Part shown: positions 32,563 through 44,300 of the stretch, in pieces
How the letters are laid out: each line of letters opens with the position of its first letter
Numbering within the stretch: the stretch's first letter is position 1
Origin: Cylindrobasidium torrendii FP15055 ss-10
Taxonomy: Eukaryota > Basidiomycota > Agaricomycetes > Agaricales > Physalacriaceae
Direction of reading: 5' to 3'
NCBI GenBank assembly: GCA_000934385.1
Contig: KN880464.1
Coordinates: 96,822 to 160,821 of the forward strand
DNA length: 64,000 bases
The notes under the pieces: model-generated
Databases searched by the model: none
The model's input: the letters and a program-made list of their open reading frames with translations, nothing else
Told to the model about the DNA's origin: nothing
Position numbers and translations under genes: made by a program

Positions 32563-34898
32563 ATGGCTTCTACTACTTTCGACTATGTCGTCGTTGGCGC
32601 TGGGTCTGCCGGCATGGTGGTTTCAACTCGTCTTGCTGAGAACGCCGATACCACTGTCTGCGTCCTCGAAGCTGGCGAGGACCTCACTACTCAGCCCAAC
32701 TATCTTATCCCTGGTATGTCCTTCCTTGGATTCATGACATTCCGACGCTGATCATATCGCAGGTCTCTCCGCCGCCGGGCTGCAAGGCCCCACCGACGCC
32801 GACTGGAAGTTCTACACCAAGCCTCAGGAGAACGCCAAGGGTCGCTCTATCTGGACTCCCAGGTATGCTCTTGTCTGGTCATCTCGCTCGAGGTCCACTA
32901 ATGCATCTCGCGCAGAGGAAAGGTTGTTGGAGGTTGCGGTACCGTACGTTTGTCGCTATCTGAACGGACGATGTGCTGATATCATTTACAGACGAATATT
33001 GTCGCACTTGGCAAGTGAGTATCACCTCATCTCATCGTGTGTAGCGTAGGGCTAACCCACCCTTTTCCTCAAGAGGTCACGCAGAGGAGTATGATGGTGA
33101 GCAAAATGCACTCTTATTGTGGCTCCCCTCTTATCTTATTCATTAGCTTGGGAAGCCTTGGGCGCCAAGGGCTGGAACTGGAAAAACCTGGTGCCCTATT
33201 TCAAGAAGGTACATTTGTTCATTCTGAACGACGAGTAAATGAAACTAACCCTAATTCAGAGCGAGACCTTTACAATTACTGAGGAAGAGTCGGCGGAGAC
33301 TGGAATGAAGTTCAATGAGGAGTTCCACGGCTCGAGCGGGCCCATCCACCGTACTCTGCCCAAGTGGAAGAGCAATGCCACAGTTCCAGTTGAGAAGGGG
33401 TGGGAGGCGCTCGGTGTCTCGAAGAGCGCGAACGGTGTACGTTTCTTATCTTCATCGCGGTAAGGGATCAATTCTCACCAGCGCTTCTAGTACGATGGGG
33501 ACTCGCTTGGCTTCTACTCCCTTCAACTTTCGGTTGATCCCACCACGGCTATGCGAAGCTCGTCTGCCACGGCATACTATACTCCCAACAAGGACAAGGA
33601 AAACTTGAAGCTTCTTACCGGCGCACACGCTGCTCGCATTGTTTTCGAGGACAGGGATGGGGAACTCGTTGCTACCGGTGTCGAATACTACAAGGATGGC
33701 GAATTGCAGACCATCAAGGCGAACAAGGAGGTTATTATTGCGACTGGTACGCTCGTCAATGCTTTGCTTTCCACCATACTTATGTTTTCCCAGGCTCGTA
33801 CAAGACCCCTCAGCTTCTTGAGTTATCTGGAATTGGCGAGAAGAAGCTCCTTGAAGAGCACAACGTGCCCGTGCTTGTCGACCTCCCGGGTGTTGGGAAC
33901 AACCTCCAGGATCACTACACCGCGCCGATGGTTGTGGAAATAGACGAACAGTACGACTCGCTTGATTCGCTCTTGGACCCAGCTCAGGCTGGACTGGAGT
34001 TCATGCTATAGTGAGTTAGCCCATCCTAATTTTGCAGACGCCGTGATGCTGACCCATATGCTAGCCAGGAAAAGAAGCAAGGCAAACTCACGACGAACGG
34101 TGCCGCGCAGTATGCCTTTATGTCGAACCACACCTACTTCTCGGAAGGTGCCTCTGAGAAAGCCTTCTCCACCGCCGACTCTATCATCGAGGGTACCGCC
34201 AACACCACGCTGAAAAAGCAGGCCGACTTCCTTAAGTCCGAGAAAATTCCTGACCTTGAGTACGTTCTTTGCTCTGTACCTTGCTTTATTTTCGTGCTCA
34301 TGTGGTGTGTAGGTTTGCACAATTCGCTGCGTTTTTGCCCACTGGAGATGGTGTCCCAGCACCTGGGAAGCACTACACGTCCTTCTTACTCGCTATCCTG
34401 CACCCTTACTCCCGGGGTTCGATCCATATTACGTCGGCGGATGCTCTCGCGCTTCCAGAGCTTGACTTGCGCCTATACGAGCATGAACTCGACCTTGACA
34501 TGCTTGTCGAGGGTATCAAGTTCGGTCGCCGACTTCTCGAGACGGATGCAATGAAGGCAGCAGTCAAGGCGGAGGTGGTTCCCGGACCTGAAGTCAAGAC
34601 GGACGAGGAGATCAAGGAGTTCATACGTCTTCGTGGTCAGACGGTGTATCACCCCATTGCGACGGCGTCGATGCTTCCTCGCGAGGATGGCGGTGTCGTT
34701 GATGCGGACCTCAAGGTTTACGGGACGAAGAATGTGCGGGTCGTTGATGCCTCTGTTATTCCCATCCATTTCTCTGCACACCCACATTCGACAATTTATG
34801 CAGTCGCGGAAAGGGTGAGTCTTTGCTATCCTGGGTTTGCTGGGGCTGCTACTGACCGACTTTGCCAGGCTGCCGATATCATTAAGGCTGCTGCTTAA
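32563..34898 (+). CDS. GMC oxidoreductase (FAD-dependent, aryl-alcohol-oxidase-like)
   Basis: Twelve exons: 32563-32713, 32763-32862, 32916-32943, 32992-33014, 33074-33096, 33147-33208, 33260-33436, 33491-33746, 33794-34010, 34065-34259, 34313-34814, 34869-34898; 587 residues. The N-terminal FAD motif is [11 protein letters not shown] (GxGxxG) with a VLEAGED acidic end. The GMC signature region reads [17 protein letters not shown], where most relatives have GGSS-x-x-N. The second signature is [18 protein letters not shown]-terminal catalytic histidine candidates lie in [10 protein letters not shown] and [18 protein letters not shown]. There is no signal peptide, so it is probably intracellular or peroxisomal, unlike secreted oxidases. 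Substrate likely an alcohol. One acceptor is AAG (33071-33073). Exons 3-5 are only 23-28 nt. Confidence 0.92.
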
Positions 34899-35558
34899 CT
34901 TGTGTTTGATTTCTGGTTTTCTCGTCGTGTATATTACGCCCTCGTTAATGGCCTGTTTTCTCTCCACCTTGTAGTAAATATTCAATACCCAGTCTCGGTC
35001 TTTAGGAATGTTCAATGCACTTACTCTTCTACAAATTCCCGTGATACTAGCCCGGTCAGAATTCAAAAGTGGAACGCCCTTGTCTAAGTAGCCTTTACAA
35101 AGGTTGTATCCAAATGAATACTTAGTCGGCGACGCGCTAAGCCAATTTGATGCGTCTGATGCGCTCGATCACATCTGTTGCAAGCTGCCTTCCGCCGCCA
35201 TGATCTGTGACCACAATCTCGTTTATACCATGGATGTCAGCCCACTTCATCGCTCAAAATCGATGTACTTCTACAAGTTTCAACACGACCACTAGATGCC
35301 CACCATTCGCGCCCTTCAATCCATACAGGAGCCCTACGAACGAACGCGTCCTGGCGTGTCGTGTTTATGAATGAGAGACAAGACCGCGTTTCCTGCTGAC
35401 GAAGAATGGGTGGCGGCTGACCCGTGAAATGGAGTCTCTTCGTCACCTGGGTCGGTCACCAGACATCCTCTGCTTCAATCCACTTCCACCCAGGATAACC
35501 CATCTCCTCTTCCCCCTTCATAATGGATTGCTCCTCACTGGCTCGACCAACTCTCATA
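34899..35558. other. Intergenic between GMC and BTB genes
   Basis: 660 bp. 3' flank on the left, BTB promoter on the right. No gene recognised. Confidence 0.5.
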
Positions 35559-36506
35559 ATGGCACCGTCCTCGTCCAACCCTCCGCCTTGTAGAGTCTCG
35601 TCACGATGTACGCTATAGCTTTCGTTCGGTCGACTTCATGCTGAGACCCCGTAGTTGATTCCGCAGACTCCGACATTGCCATCCAGTCGTCGGATAATGT
35701 TCTCTTCAAGATCCATCGCATCAACCTTGCCATGTTTTCCCAGGTGTTCTCAGATGCGGCGGGCTCAACAGTAGCCCAGACAAATGAAACCGTCCACCTC
35801 ACCGAATCGGCGGAGGTGCTCGAGCTCATGTTGCAGTACATTTACCTCCAACCGCAGCCTGACCTCCGGCACGTCCGCTTCGACGTTCTCGCCGCTCTTG
35901 CGGAAGCGGTAGAGAAATACCAAATCTACTGCGCCATGGGTGTCTGCAGCCAACGAATGAAGTGCGCCATTTGGCTTGCTTGCTGTATTGAAACTGACGC
36001 CTTGCTTAGGGAATGTATAAGCAGTCATCCCGTGGAGGTCTTGATGTACAGCGTGCGGCACAAGCGAGAGGAAATCATCAACGAGTGTGCAGAAGCGACG
36101 ATAGCCATTTCCGCGACAGAGATGCTCAAGACATTACCTGGGGACATATTTGCTGCCTGGGTGAGCCTGCCGTAGCCTCATTCTGAACCAAGCTGAACTT
36201 TCACAGATGCAATACTATCATAACTGGCACGCCCTTATGCAGAAAGAGTATGGTCGATACGGGCCTACACGACATCATAGGAGCGTCGCGGTCCACCATT
36301 GCGAAATTTGGGCCGAAAACTATGCTTTAATCGGGAACGAAATCGGAGGGAAGCCCAGTGCTGTAGTCAACCTGGCCTCCCTTCTGGAGAAGAGGCAACA
36401 GTTGCTTGGTGGTCGCTGTGATGACTGCAAACGCGAACTTGGACATTGGTATCACCAGTTTACACGCGACCGTGATAATATTCCCAAATTTAGCACATAC
36501 CTCTAG
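35559..36506 (+). CDS. BTB/POZ domain protein
   Basis: Exons 35559-35607, 35655-35961, 36010-36160 and 36207-36506; 268 residues. The BTB fold starts near residue 17: FDSADSDIAIQSSDNVLFKI, HRINLAMFSQVF, VHLTESAEVLELMLQYIYLQ, and VEKYQIYCAMGVC. The C-terminal part includes HPVEVLMYSVRHKR and a Cys-containing block (CDDCKRELGHWYHQF). The second intron (35962-36009, 48 nt) is a multiple of three, so its retention would insert 16 residues without breaking the frame. BTB domains mediate dimerisation and often recruit cullin-3 ligases; the partner here is unknown. The gene lies 215 bp upstream of, and in the same direction as, the second deaminase-fold gene. Confidence 0.88.
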
Positions 36507-36721
36507 GCCGGTATCGCACCGCCGGTCAGAATCCATCATTGACGCGCCCTTGTCCGCCTCTTCGCTACTTTGTTGCGCCTCCTCTTTTCACAATTGCCGT
36601 GCCTCATGCCTCCCCTATTGTCGTTTTTTTCCTATACATATGCCCCTTTAGTTCGGTCATCCCGAAATGCCAATTTTGCATCCTTGTCTACCTTTCCCTC
36701 CCACCATCATCGTCTGCCACT

Positions 36722-38291
36722 ATGCTCTGTGAGCCTCGTCCGGTCGAAGAGACATTCTCTATACCGCTACCAACCCCACTGTCAACGCTCATGGCGGAAC
36801 CTCCACCATGGTGTCAAGATATCCAGCTCGACTTGATGTATCGTTTACGATTCATCGAGCAATTGCAGACAGTTTCACCACCACAAGCATGCGACAACGA
36901 GTCGGACGACTGCATTCTCGACATACTCAACTGGATCGCCCTTTGTTTTATGCCCGACGAGACTAGGAGTGGGGTATCCGTCGCCTTTGCCAGCCAAGCC
37001 AACCGAATCACTCTCCATGTTTCAAAGGATAGAAGAGTTGGCGACGAGAACGTGAAAGACTTTTTGACCACCGTGCGCGCTATCCTCGCAGGAGACATCA
37101 CCGACCCCGGCGTAACCGCCCCCGTTCTCTTTCGGATGGTTGTCGACCGCTGCCCCGGAAGCATCATGCGCAAGATTACTTCCGTTGCGGACACCGACGA
37201 GGGGGCGGGTCAGACCATTTATCGCTTTAATAGCATATTTGCTACCTGGCTCGCCTACCGGCCCGAAGGCGAGACGTCGTTGGGGTTTATTAGTATGGCC
37301 ACCAAGTACGGCGGGGATGCGAAGAAAGCAAACGAGTATCTCCTGGAATCGTTCAGCACACTGGCAACCCAGACGCCGGACCAAATGGATGGGATGGGGG
37401 CCAAGGAGCGGTTCACATATATCTCCTCAGTCATGACCGCGTCCAGCCTTCTCCTAGCATCGACCTTCTTTGCGGATATCACTCATAGCCATTCCTTTCG
37501 TCTGGCCTTGAAACTGCAAGACCGTGCGTTCTCATTACTGTGTCTGAACTCATGTCCATGCTCAACCTTTTCCGACAGGCCAATTTATGCATCAAATATG
37601 GCGGCGGCTTTCAGATGTTTCTGCGTACAAGCACGGCGCGCTGCAGTTCGCCTATGTCGCATTACCATACATACGCTCCATTGTTGGCGACCTTTCGGCA
37701 GGACAGGATGTCCACGTCGAGCTCGTTCCCGGATTGGATGAAGGGACGTACCGATGGGGCCGAACACCCGCCGAACAAATCCAACATATGCTGCCTAAAG
37801 AGGATGGAGCCACACCCTCCTGTAGTAGACCACCCGAAGACTCAGAGTTGGACAGCGACAGCGAAGGCAGTCGCACTGCTCCCTCAACTGCGACGTTCGG
37901 GATGGGCAACACGGCATGCGACGAGCTGCTGAACAGCGAGCTGGCTTTGGAGGCATGGGTGGCAGGAGCAGACGCGAAGGTGTCAGTCCATCCTGAGCTT
38001 CAGCTGGTACACCATATGCTCGAGCATGGGGTGAATGCTGCGTACAAGGCAATTGGGACGTCTAAACCTATGTGTTGGACATGTTCGGTTTATCTTGAAC
38101 ACCTGTCGCTGGCGATGGGCGAGGAGCGGGACGATGAGCAGTGGTGGCATGCGAAGGGCACTGAGAGGGTCACACATCGGTGGATGATGCCGAAGGATGC
38201 ACCGGACGTTGTGGTGCACGGGGTACTGGAGGATGTTCAAAGTAAGATGGAGAAGCTGGTGGACGACGTTGCTTTCGATTGCTACTTTTAG
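36722..38291 (+). CDS. Deaminase-fold protein, OTT_1508-like family, HPE...CxxC type
   Basis: Exons 36722-37523 and 37579-38291 (55-nt intron); 504 residues. The C-terminal signature is H405-P-E407 (VSVHPELQLVHHML) and C433-W-T-C436 in IGTSKPMCWTC, the spacing expected for a zinc-dependent deaminase domain of the fungal OTT_1508-like group. The N-terminal 370 residues are helical, with an acidic low-complexity stretch before the domain (about 350-380). It shares the layout, not close sequence, with the gene at 22880-24745. The catalytic ligands (His, Glu, two Cys) are present; the middle residue of the H-x-E motif is Pro rather than Cys or Ala. Substrate unknown. Upstream is a pyrimidine-rich leader. 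Confidence 0.8.
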
Positions 38292-39406
38292 CATGGCGGT
38301 ATTGGCGCTCCACGTAGGCTTAGGGCTCTCTTACACTCTGTCGTTGCTGGGTACTGCGTTCAAGATGATCTTTGTACTATGGACTCATCATATACATTCT
38401 TTATTGTAATAACATTCCACATTCCTAGGTTTCTACCATATTTACCGTACTATATACAGTATAATCAACGTGTTCCATTACTGTTTGAGTGTACAACGAC
38501 TGGGAGGTCAAAACTCTGCAGAACGAACGGAAAGACGGTTCAAATTCTAGTCTTTGGCTCCAAATTCTACTTAGTCGACCGCCTAAGCGTTAATGTCACG
38601 TTAATCTGGTTTCTGTATGAGCTGTGCTTTTTCCTCCAAGGGAGTGGGCTTCGAGACTCCAAGCTCCAAGGACCACCACTTTTCCACCAACCAGAATGGA
38701 TCGTTGTGTGGCAGTTTAATATCGATTTCTCGAGGCCCGACATCGACGCCATCCGTCCGAAAGCACTTCGTGTGGTGTATCTGGAAACACGAATTCTCTT
38801 ATGATGTAGTCAGGATATAGTAGCTCAATCGAATGAAACTTTGTATGTTCGTGTAGTATGCCAGTGTACACAGTGAGATACCGCCACGCCCAGCTCAAGT
38901 TCATGGGGCATGCACACATGTTCCGACTGACAAATTAGGAGGATAACGATCGGAGAACACAATGGGATTGAACTTAGAAGGCTACATTTGTGATACGTTA
39001 TAAGTCGCGTCTCATCATTGGCGTGACGCGCACTTGTCCTCGTGACCGTGTTAAGCGCTAAAGAATTGCGAGTCTTGTGAGCGTTTTCGCTGCGCTGATA
39101 TGTCCAAGTTGACAGTTTTATTTGGCTCGACCCGTGCCACTGAACCTGGGCCGTGCGCCCTAAATCATTCTGGGGTCATAACACTTTGGAGCCAAAGCAA
39201 CGGATACTACTATGGCCTACAAGGCGAGCTATGGCACCTCACCAGTGCTATGAGAAGATAGGAAATTGTGTTTCTAACAAGCCTTCCCAGTCGATGCCCG
39301 CCTAGCTCATCTCTTGGCGTCGGGGCGGGCGGCGGCACGCGCTCTAACGTTTGCGCCTACATCCGCGGAATCAATCAGGGTCACTCCATATAAGATTAAA
39401 GGTCGA
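38292..39406. other. Intergenic, left flank of the transposon
   Basis: 1,115 bp with no recognisable gene. The DNA is AT-rich near 38390-38500. Confidence 0.5.
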
Positions 39407-39414
39407 AATGTAAC

Positions 39415-40195
39415 AGGACCCCCGTTAATAGGTGGGCATGTCGGATCCCGGTTTGGACAAAAATGTGGGCCCGGAGGGCCCAAGGCCAGATTTTTGTTTG
39501 GACAAACACCAGCCCGCCGCAGGCGAAGCCGGCGCCAATTTTGGACAAGAAACTACATGGCGGGGGCTCAAACTCCCGTATAAGTGAGCACATCGTAGGC
39601 GGCTCAGCAACTCAAATGGTGTCCGGGCTCCGACCCTTTGAGCCCCATATGGTACAATGGCTGCGACATGCTATATAATCTGGATTTATGCAAAAAAAAT
39701 GTGGTAGCTACATGAGACCGCTGCGCACGATACTAAACACTGGTTGATGGGGAAAAGAGATAGATAAATCGCGGAATTTGTGCTCGATGCTGTCGACGCG
39801 TCGAGCGAGGACGGCGCGGGAGGAGAAAGAGATTGACATGGAGGTCGAGGATTCCGAATGGTTGCTCAGAAAGTTGATATGTGGGTTCTTGCATCTGACG
39901 GCGACTAAAGCGTGATCCGTGCAAGGGTCTGCCACATTTCGGCTCGAAGTCAACACGACCTTTGGGTGATTTTAAAAGATTTTTTTGTGATTTTAAACGA
40001 TTTTTGGCGATTTTACGGCGATTTTTGGCGATTTTGGAGGCCGGACGCAAATTTGGACAAAAATCGAGGCCAGGAGCGATGTCGGATCGCATTTTGGACA
40101 AGAAATGACCCCCGAAAGGTGCTTTCGGTTTGGACAAAAAGGGCCTCAACTCGACTTTTTGGGATCCGACCTTCGCACCTATTAACGGGGGTCCT
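39415..40195. mobile_element. Non-autonomous DNA transposon (hAT-like MITE) with 8-bp target duplication
   Basis: 781 bp bounded by terminal inverted repeats of 35 bp (39415-39449 and 40161-40195). The outer 20 bp are identical (AGGACCCCCGTTAATAGGTG) and 32 of 35 positions match. Both sides are flanked by the direct repeat AATGTAAC (39407-39414 and 40196-40203), an 8-bp target-site duplication as made by hAT-type and some other transposases. Internally there are at least six copies of TTTGGACAA-like motifs and a run of GATTTTtGGC-like repeats (about 39965-40045). No transposase ORF: the only long frame on the minus strand is repeat-derived. The nearly perfect ends suggest a fairly recent insertion. 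Confidence 0.85.
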
Positions 40196-40370
40196 AATGT
40201 AACCCAATCAGAATGAGTAGGGATATCGGAAAGAGGCTTTATATATACGGCAGTGGTAATCTCACTCATTTCCGACCGGTGTCCAAGATGTGCTACGACG
40301 GCCTATTTAACCTACCACCGTCGCTCTCTCGCCGCCGTCCGTCACTGTAGGCTCTTGAAGAGCTTTGAGC

Positions 40371-41824
40371 ATGACTCCACTTGATGCGGAGTGCGTATAC
40401 TGCCTCTGAGATTCACAGTAGCTAACCGCGGGACCGTTGCGCGCAGCGCCATTCTCATTACATCCTGGTTCAATACGGCGTTGTATACGCTGCAAGTCTT
40501 CCTCACGTTCTGGTATCTGGGACAATTCGAAACAAGCAAACAATCACGATATGGTCTCTGCGGGATGCTGGTTGTTGACCTTGTATGCACAATAATGGTC
40601 CTGATATCTACTCGTTTGGTGCGTGTCAAGCCATCGCTTGTTTGTTTCTCTAACGGGTGTTCAATAGTATGTTGTAAATTATGGCAAGTCCTTCGTTGAC
40701 ATTCCCCCATCCTCAATACTAAACTAGCTTCAATCAGCTGGTCTCGAAGTCGTCGATGTTATCTTCTGGACATTGCCTGTTAGCATTCTCATGACCTTCG
40801 CATCCGCCACTATTGAGCAGGCCTTCTTTGTTAGTCGGTATTGGAATATGTGCGTCCCTCTGCAGATAACCTCCACAAGCGATCTGACCAGCGCGCTCAG
40901 TACGAAGGACAAATGGCTGACGGGCACCATCATCATCTTCATTCTTGCCCATGTATGTTGCTTTTGTGGAGGCTGCATGTGTCTACTAAACATGCAACAG
41001 GATTCATTGGCCATCACTACTGTCGTCTATGTCTCTGCAAACAGCACAGCGCAGTACACTTCAGCGGGCACAAAGTACACGATGTATGTGCTATTCGCTC
41101 CTAGCATGCGGCGATCTTACTGCGACATGTAGTGCGTCTGGCGCTATATGCGCTGCCACCGACGTTTTGATCGCTAGCGCGCTTACCTGGCGGGTGAACA
41201 AGATTCACACATTTTATGCATCGACCAGAAAGTATGTCAATGTCTATTCCACCATCGCCCTGCTCATCATGCAAAGCATCCTTCGCCGCGTCGGTTTCTT
41301 CGCCGTTACTTGTGGATTCACAACGGCAGCCTGGACCATCATTATGATAGTCACTTTGTTTACCGCCCTCAATGGTACGACAACGAGTTTTCATCCGCGC
41401 ACATCATGCGAGAGCTCGCACGCTGACGAATACGCAGGCTGGTTCTTCGTGTTCTACACCCTCGGAAGAGCATACAGCCTCACGCTGCTCGGGAATCTCA
41501 TCCTACTCCGCTTGGCCAACGCGAAGGACAGCACCGTTAGTGGTAGCTCGAACTATAACACTGCATTGAGCGAGCCTGTGGTTCTCACCCCCTTGCGTGC
41601 GTCTCTCATCCATCTCCAAAGTTGGTTTCGTCCTCTAACGCTTTGCGTGTGAAGAATTCTCTCACGACAGCAGCCTCCGCATGAACAACCACTCTGTAAA
41701 GCCTCAGTCTGTAGACCTGGAGCGCCAGGGTCGGCAAGGTCGTATATCATTTGTAGATCCCTCCTTGCTGGACCGACAGCGACACAATGTCGACCCAAGA
41801 GACAACGTCAAAAGCCTACCCTAG
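40371..41824 (+). CDS. DUF6534-family seven-helix membrane protein, tandem copy A
   Basis: Ten exons: 40371-40390, 40447-40618, 40668-40683, 40738-40849, 40901-40952, 41001-41083, 41133-41231, 41277-41374, 41438-41596, 41655-41824; 326 residues. Helices include AILITSWFNTALYTLQVF, YGLCGMLVVDLVCTIM, LPVSILMTFASATIEQAFF, and ATDVLIASALTWRVNK. It ends AYSLTLLGNLILLRLANAK and a polar tail. Exons of 172, 52, 99 and 98 nt match copy B exactly. The third intron (40684-40737) must use a GC donor (GCAAGT) to keep frame; GT alternatives give a stop or a 33-nt intron. No known function for the family. Confidence 0.78.
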
Positions 41825-42763
41825 CCTTGCACTCAGAGGGGCAATATACGTGTCCACCAATAAAATGTATTTACTAGGTCTACTGTCGCTCTACGAGCAA
41901 ACAGATATGATGCATCTATGCGTGGCTCTGGAGCAAGGCTTCACTTGCTAGATGGAGGACTCACCCGCCAAGCTGAATGGACGAGTCAGTACTCGTCTTC
42001 CTTCTTGACAGAACACTCGCCGATGGAAATATGGGGATATATTAATATTTCTTCGCTGCTGTCTCGAGCTGTCTATTACATGGGTCTCGCAGATGGGGGA
42101 AGGGCTTAAAGAACCTGTGGCGTCTTTGATCCGAAATTGAGTAATGAACAATGGAGCACTTGTGCCTTATGTCATCCCAGGATATATATGGTGGGTCCAT
42201 CATCCTGTTCCCCGCGTTCACTACGTCGATAGTACGAGTAGGGCTTCTGAGCCTGATATTAACAATCCCAATATTATTGAACTACCAGTAGCGTCCAAGG
42301 ACCGCGTCGAGCCCGTTTTGATATTTACCTCTGCGGAATTTGTAGTATACGCAGGTTAGGTCACGTTTCAGAATCACTGGACAACTCAACCATACTCCTA
42401 AGTATCCACATGTGGTTGTTGACATGACAGTCAACCTGGATTATGAGCCCTGTCCTTGCAAATGACCAGGTCTCTGCAAGTCGTGAGAATAGCCAAATAT
42501 TGGCGGTACACTGTGACGGAAAGCGCGTCTCCGGGGGGCGGGAGTCGGGACCATCTGATCAAGAGACGTCGGTAGCCCATAGCAACCAGCTATGAACCAC
42601 TTTCCGGGCCGGGAAAACCTAAAGGGCAGCAATTTCCAATACCCAGCGGGCGAGTGTCCGAATCCACATCGCAAGCGTAGGTGGCTCTTACTTCCTTTCT
42701 TCCATCATCTTTGCATTGTCCATGCTTTTTGGCGTCCGGGAGCCCACAATACGCCGCCAATAA
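41825..42763. other. Intergenic between the tandem DUF6534 genes
   Basis: 939 bp; 3' flank of copy A, promoter of copy B. Nothing else recognised. Confidence 0.5.
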
Positions 42764-44300
42764 ATGGTCCACTGGCAAATTGCCGTCCCGTGCGTCGGCT
42801 TCGCGCTCTGTGGGGATACAGCACTGACTTTTCCCCCGGCTTGGTCTGCAGGGAAGCGCTAGCGGGATCATGGCTCAATATCATAGCATTCACGACGGAG
42901 ATCTGCTTGGCCGTATGGTACTATCGAAGTGGACTCGGGGCGAAGGTGCACCGATATGGGCTCGCACTTCTACTTTCCATCGACCTGGCCGGTACCATTG
43001 TTAATATGGCCTATGCCTATCTTGTGCGTCCTACAACCATTCTAAAGATTGGATTATTCTGACCGGTTTTGCCAGACTGTGGTCACGGCCTCGGCTGGTT
43101 CAAGTACGCAAATGCAAACGACGTGCGGAGCGCCCAGCGATTGACACATCTAGATAGGTCCTGACCACAACTATTGGCCACTCCCTGCTTCCCTCATCCT
43201 CACCTACGCCTCTGCATGCCTCGGACAGTGTTTCTTCATCCACAGATACTGGACAATGTAGGTGTGCCTATAATCATTGCAACATATTCCCTAATCTTGT
43301 GCAGCTCACACAAAACGATCGTAACATGTTTCCTGAGCCTGCTTGTTCTATCCCATGTCAGAGTCATTCACCCGAGCCATTCGCCCTTGGCTCACATTTG
43401 TTCAGATCGTGTTATCTGTCGCAAGCGCTACTGTCATTTTTGTGCATTCTGGATTAGAATACGCCCTGGGTCTCAAACTTTCTCTGTATGTCTTCTTGCG
43501 ATATATTCTTCAAGACTGTCCTGATTGAACTAGGATTGCATCAACGATATGTACAGTAACTGACTTGATTGTCGCTGCTGCATTGGCATGGCGGGCGAGG
43601 GGTATCCGAGCCTACTACGCTTCCACCCAGAAGTACGTGCAACCTTGTCGCCCCGTCACCTACATTCTAACCTGCATTAGTTGTTTACATCGACTGGCCA
43701 TTTACTCTGTCGCATATGGGGCCACCACTGCAGCGGTCACCGCCATGGCAATGATTCTCCTCTATACGAACCCAAAGGGTAAGCCCTGCCCTCGTATGTC
43801 CATCGCTGCATCCCTAATGAATGACTTCACAGGGTGGCAAGTCGTATTCTCTGTACAAGGACGTGTTTATAGCATAACCGTCTTGGTCAACATTCTCTTC
43901 TTACGACAGGCAAACGCTCAAGACGAAACGTTCTCTGACGCGGGCGGAGTGTTTGCAGAACCGATAGTACTTACGCCTGTTTGTGCGTCTTTTCCTCCCT
44001 TACCATTCCACCTCACTGTATGCTGAGTCTCTCACGTCTAGATTACAACCGCGAAACCGCTGCAGACCGTGTATCCGACCCCGAAGACCCTACATGGCGC
44101 AAAACTGACGGCTCGGAAGGGCATGCAGAGGTGCGCCCCCAATGTAACAGTGCATGCAATGTTCGACGACTGATTGTTGTTGTATCCAGGCTGTCCTGCA
44201 CCTCGACATCGATTTCAAGGATGGCGAGTCCAGCAGAGATGCAAGAAGTCTCGAGTCGCCCCCGAGTACCCCCGGACATCGAGTCGTTGGTTCTGGATAA
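42764..44300 (+). CDS. DUF6534-family seven-helix membrane protein, tandem copy B
   Basis: Eleven exons: 42764-42789, 42852-43023, 43076-43103, 43158-43257, 43305-43356, 43406-43485, 43534-43632, 43681-43778, 43833-43982, 44042-44130, 44190-44300; 334 residues. Helices: EALAGSWLNIIAFTTEICLA, YGLALLLSIDLAGTIV, WPLPASLILTYASACLGQ, TIVTCFLSLLVLSH, TDLIVAAALAWRARG, and the Gly/Ala-rich SVAYGATTAAVTAMAMILL. The conserved block VYSITVLVNILFLRQANAQ precedes a hydrophilic tail. It shares exon lengths and block order with copy A. The first intron (62 nt) was fixed by the good GTGCGT donor and frame. Confidence 0.82.

Noticed and set aside
39733..40269. 178-codon minus-strand ORF
   Set aside because: It crosses the right end of the MITE and its sequence comes from the internal repeats; no transposase motif.
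40674..40727. GTAAAT...CTAG intron in DUF6534 copy A leaving a 6-nt exon
   Set aside because: It keeps frame but needs a 6-nt exon and does not match the exon layout of copy B; the GC-AG intron fits better.
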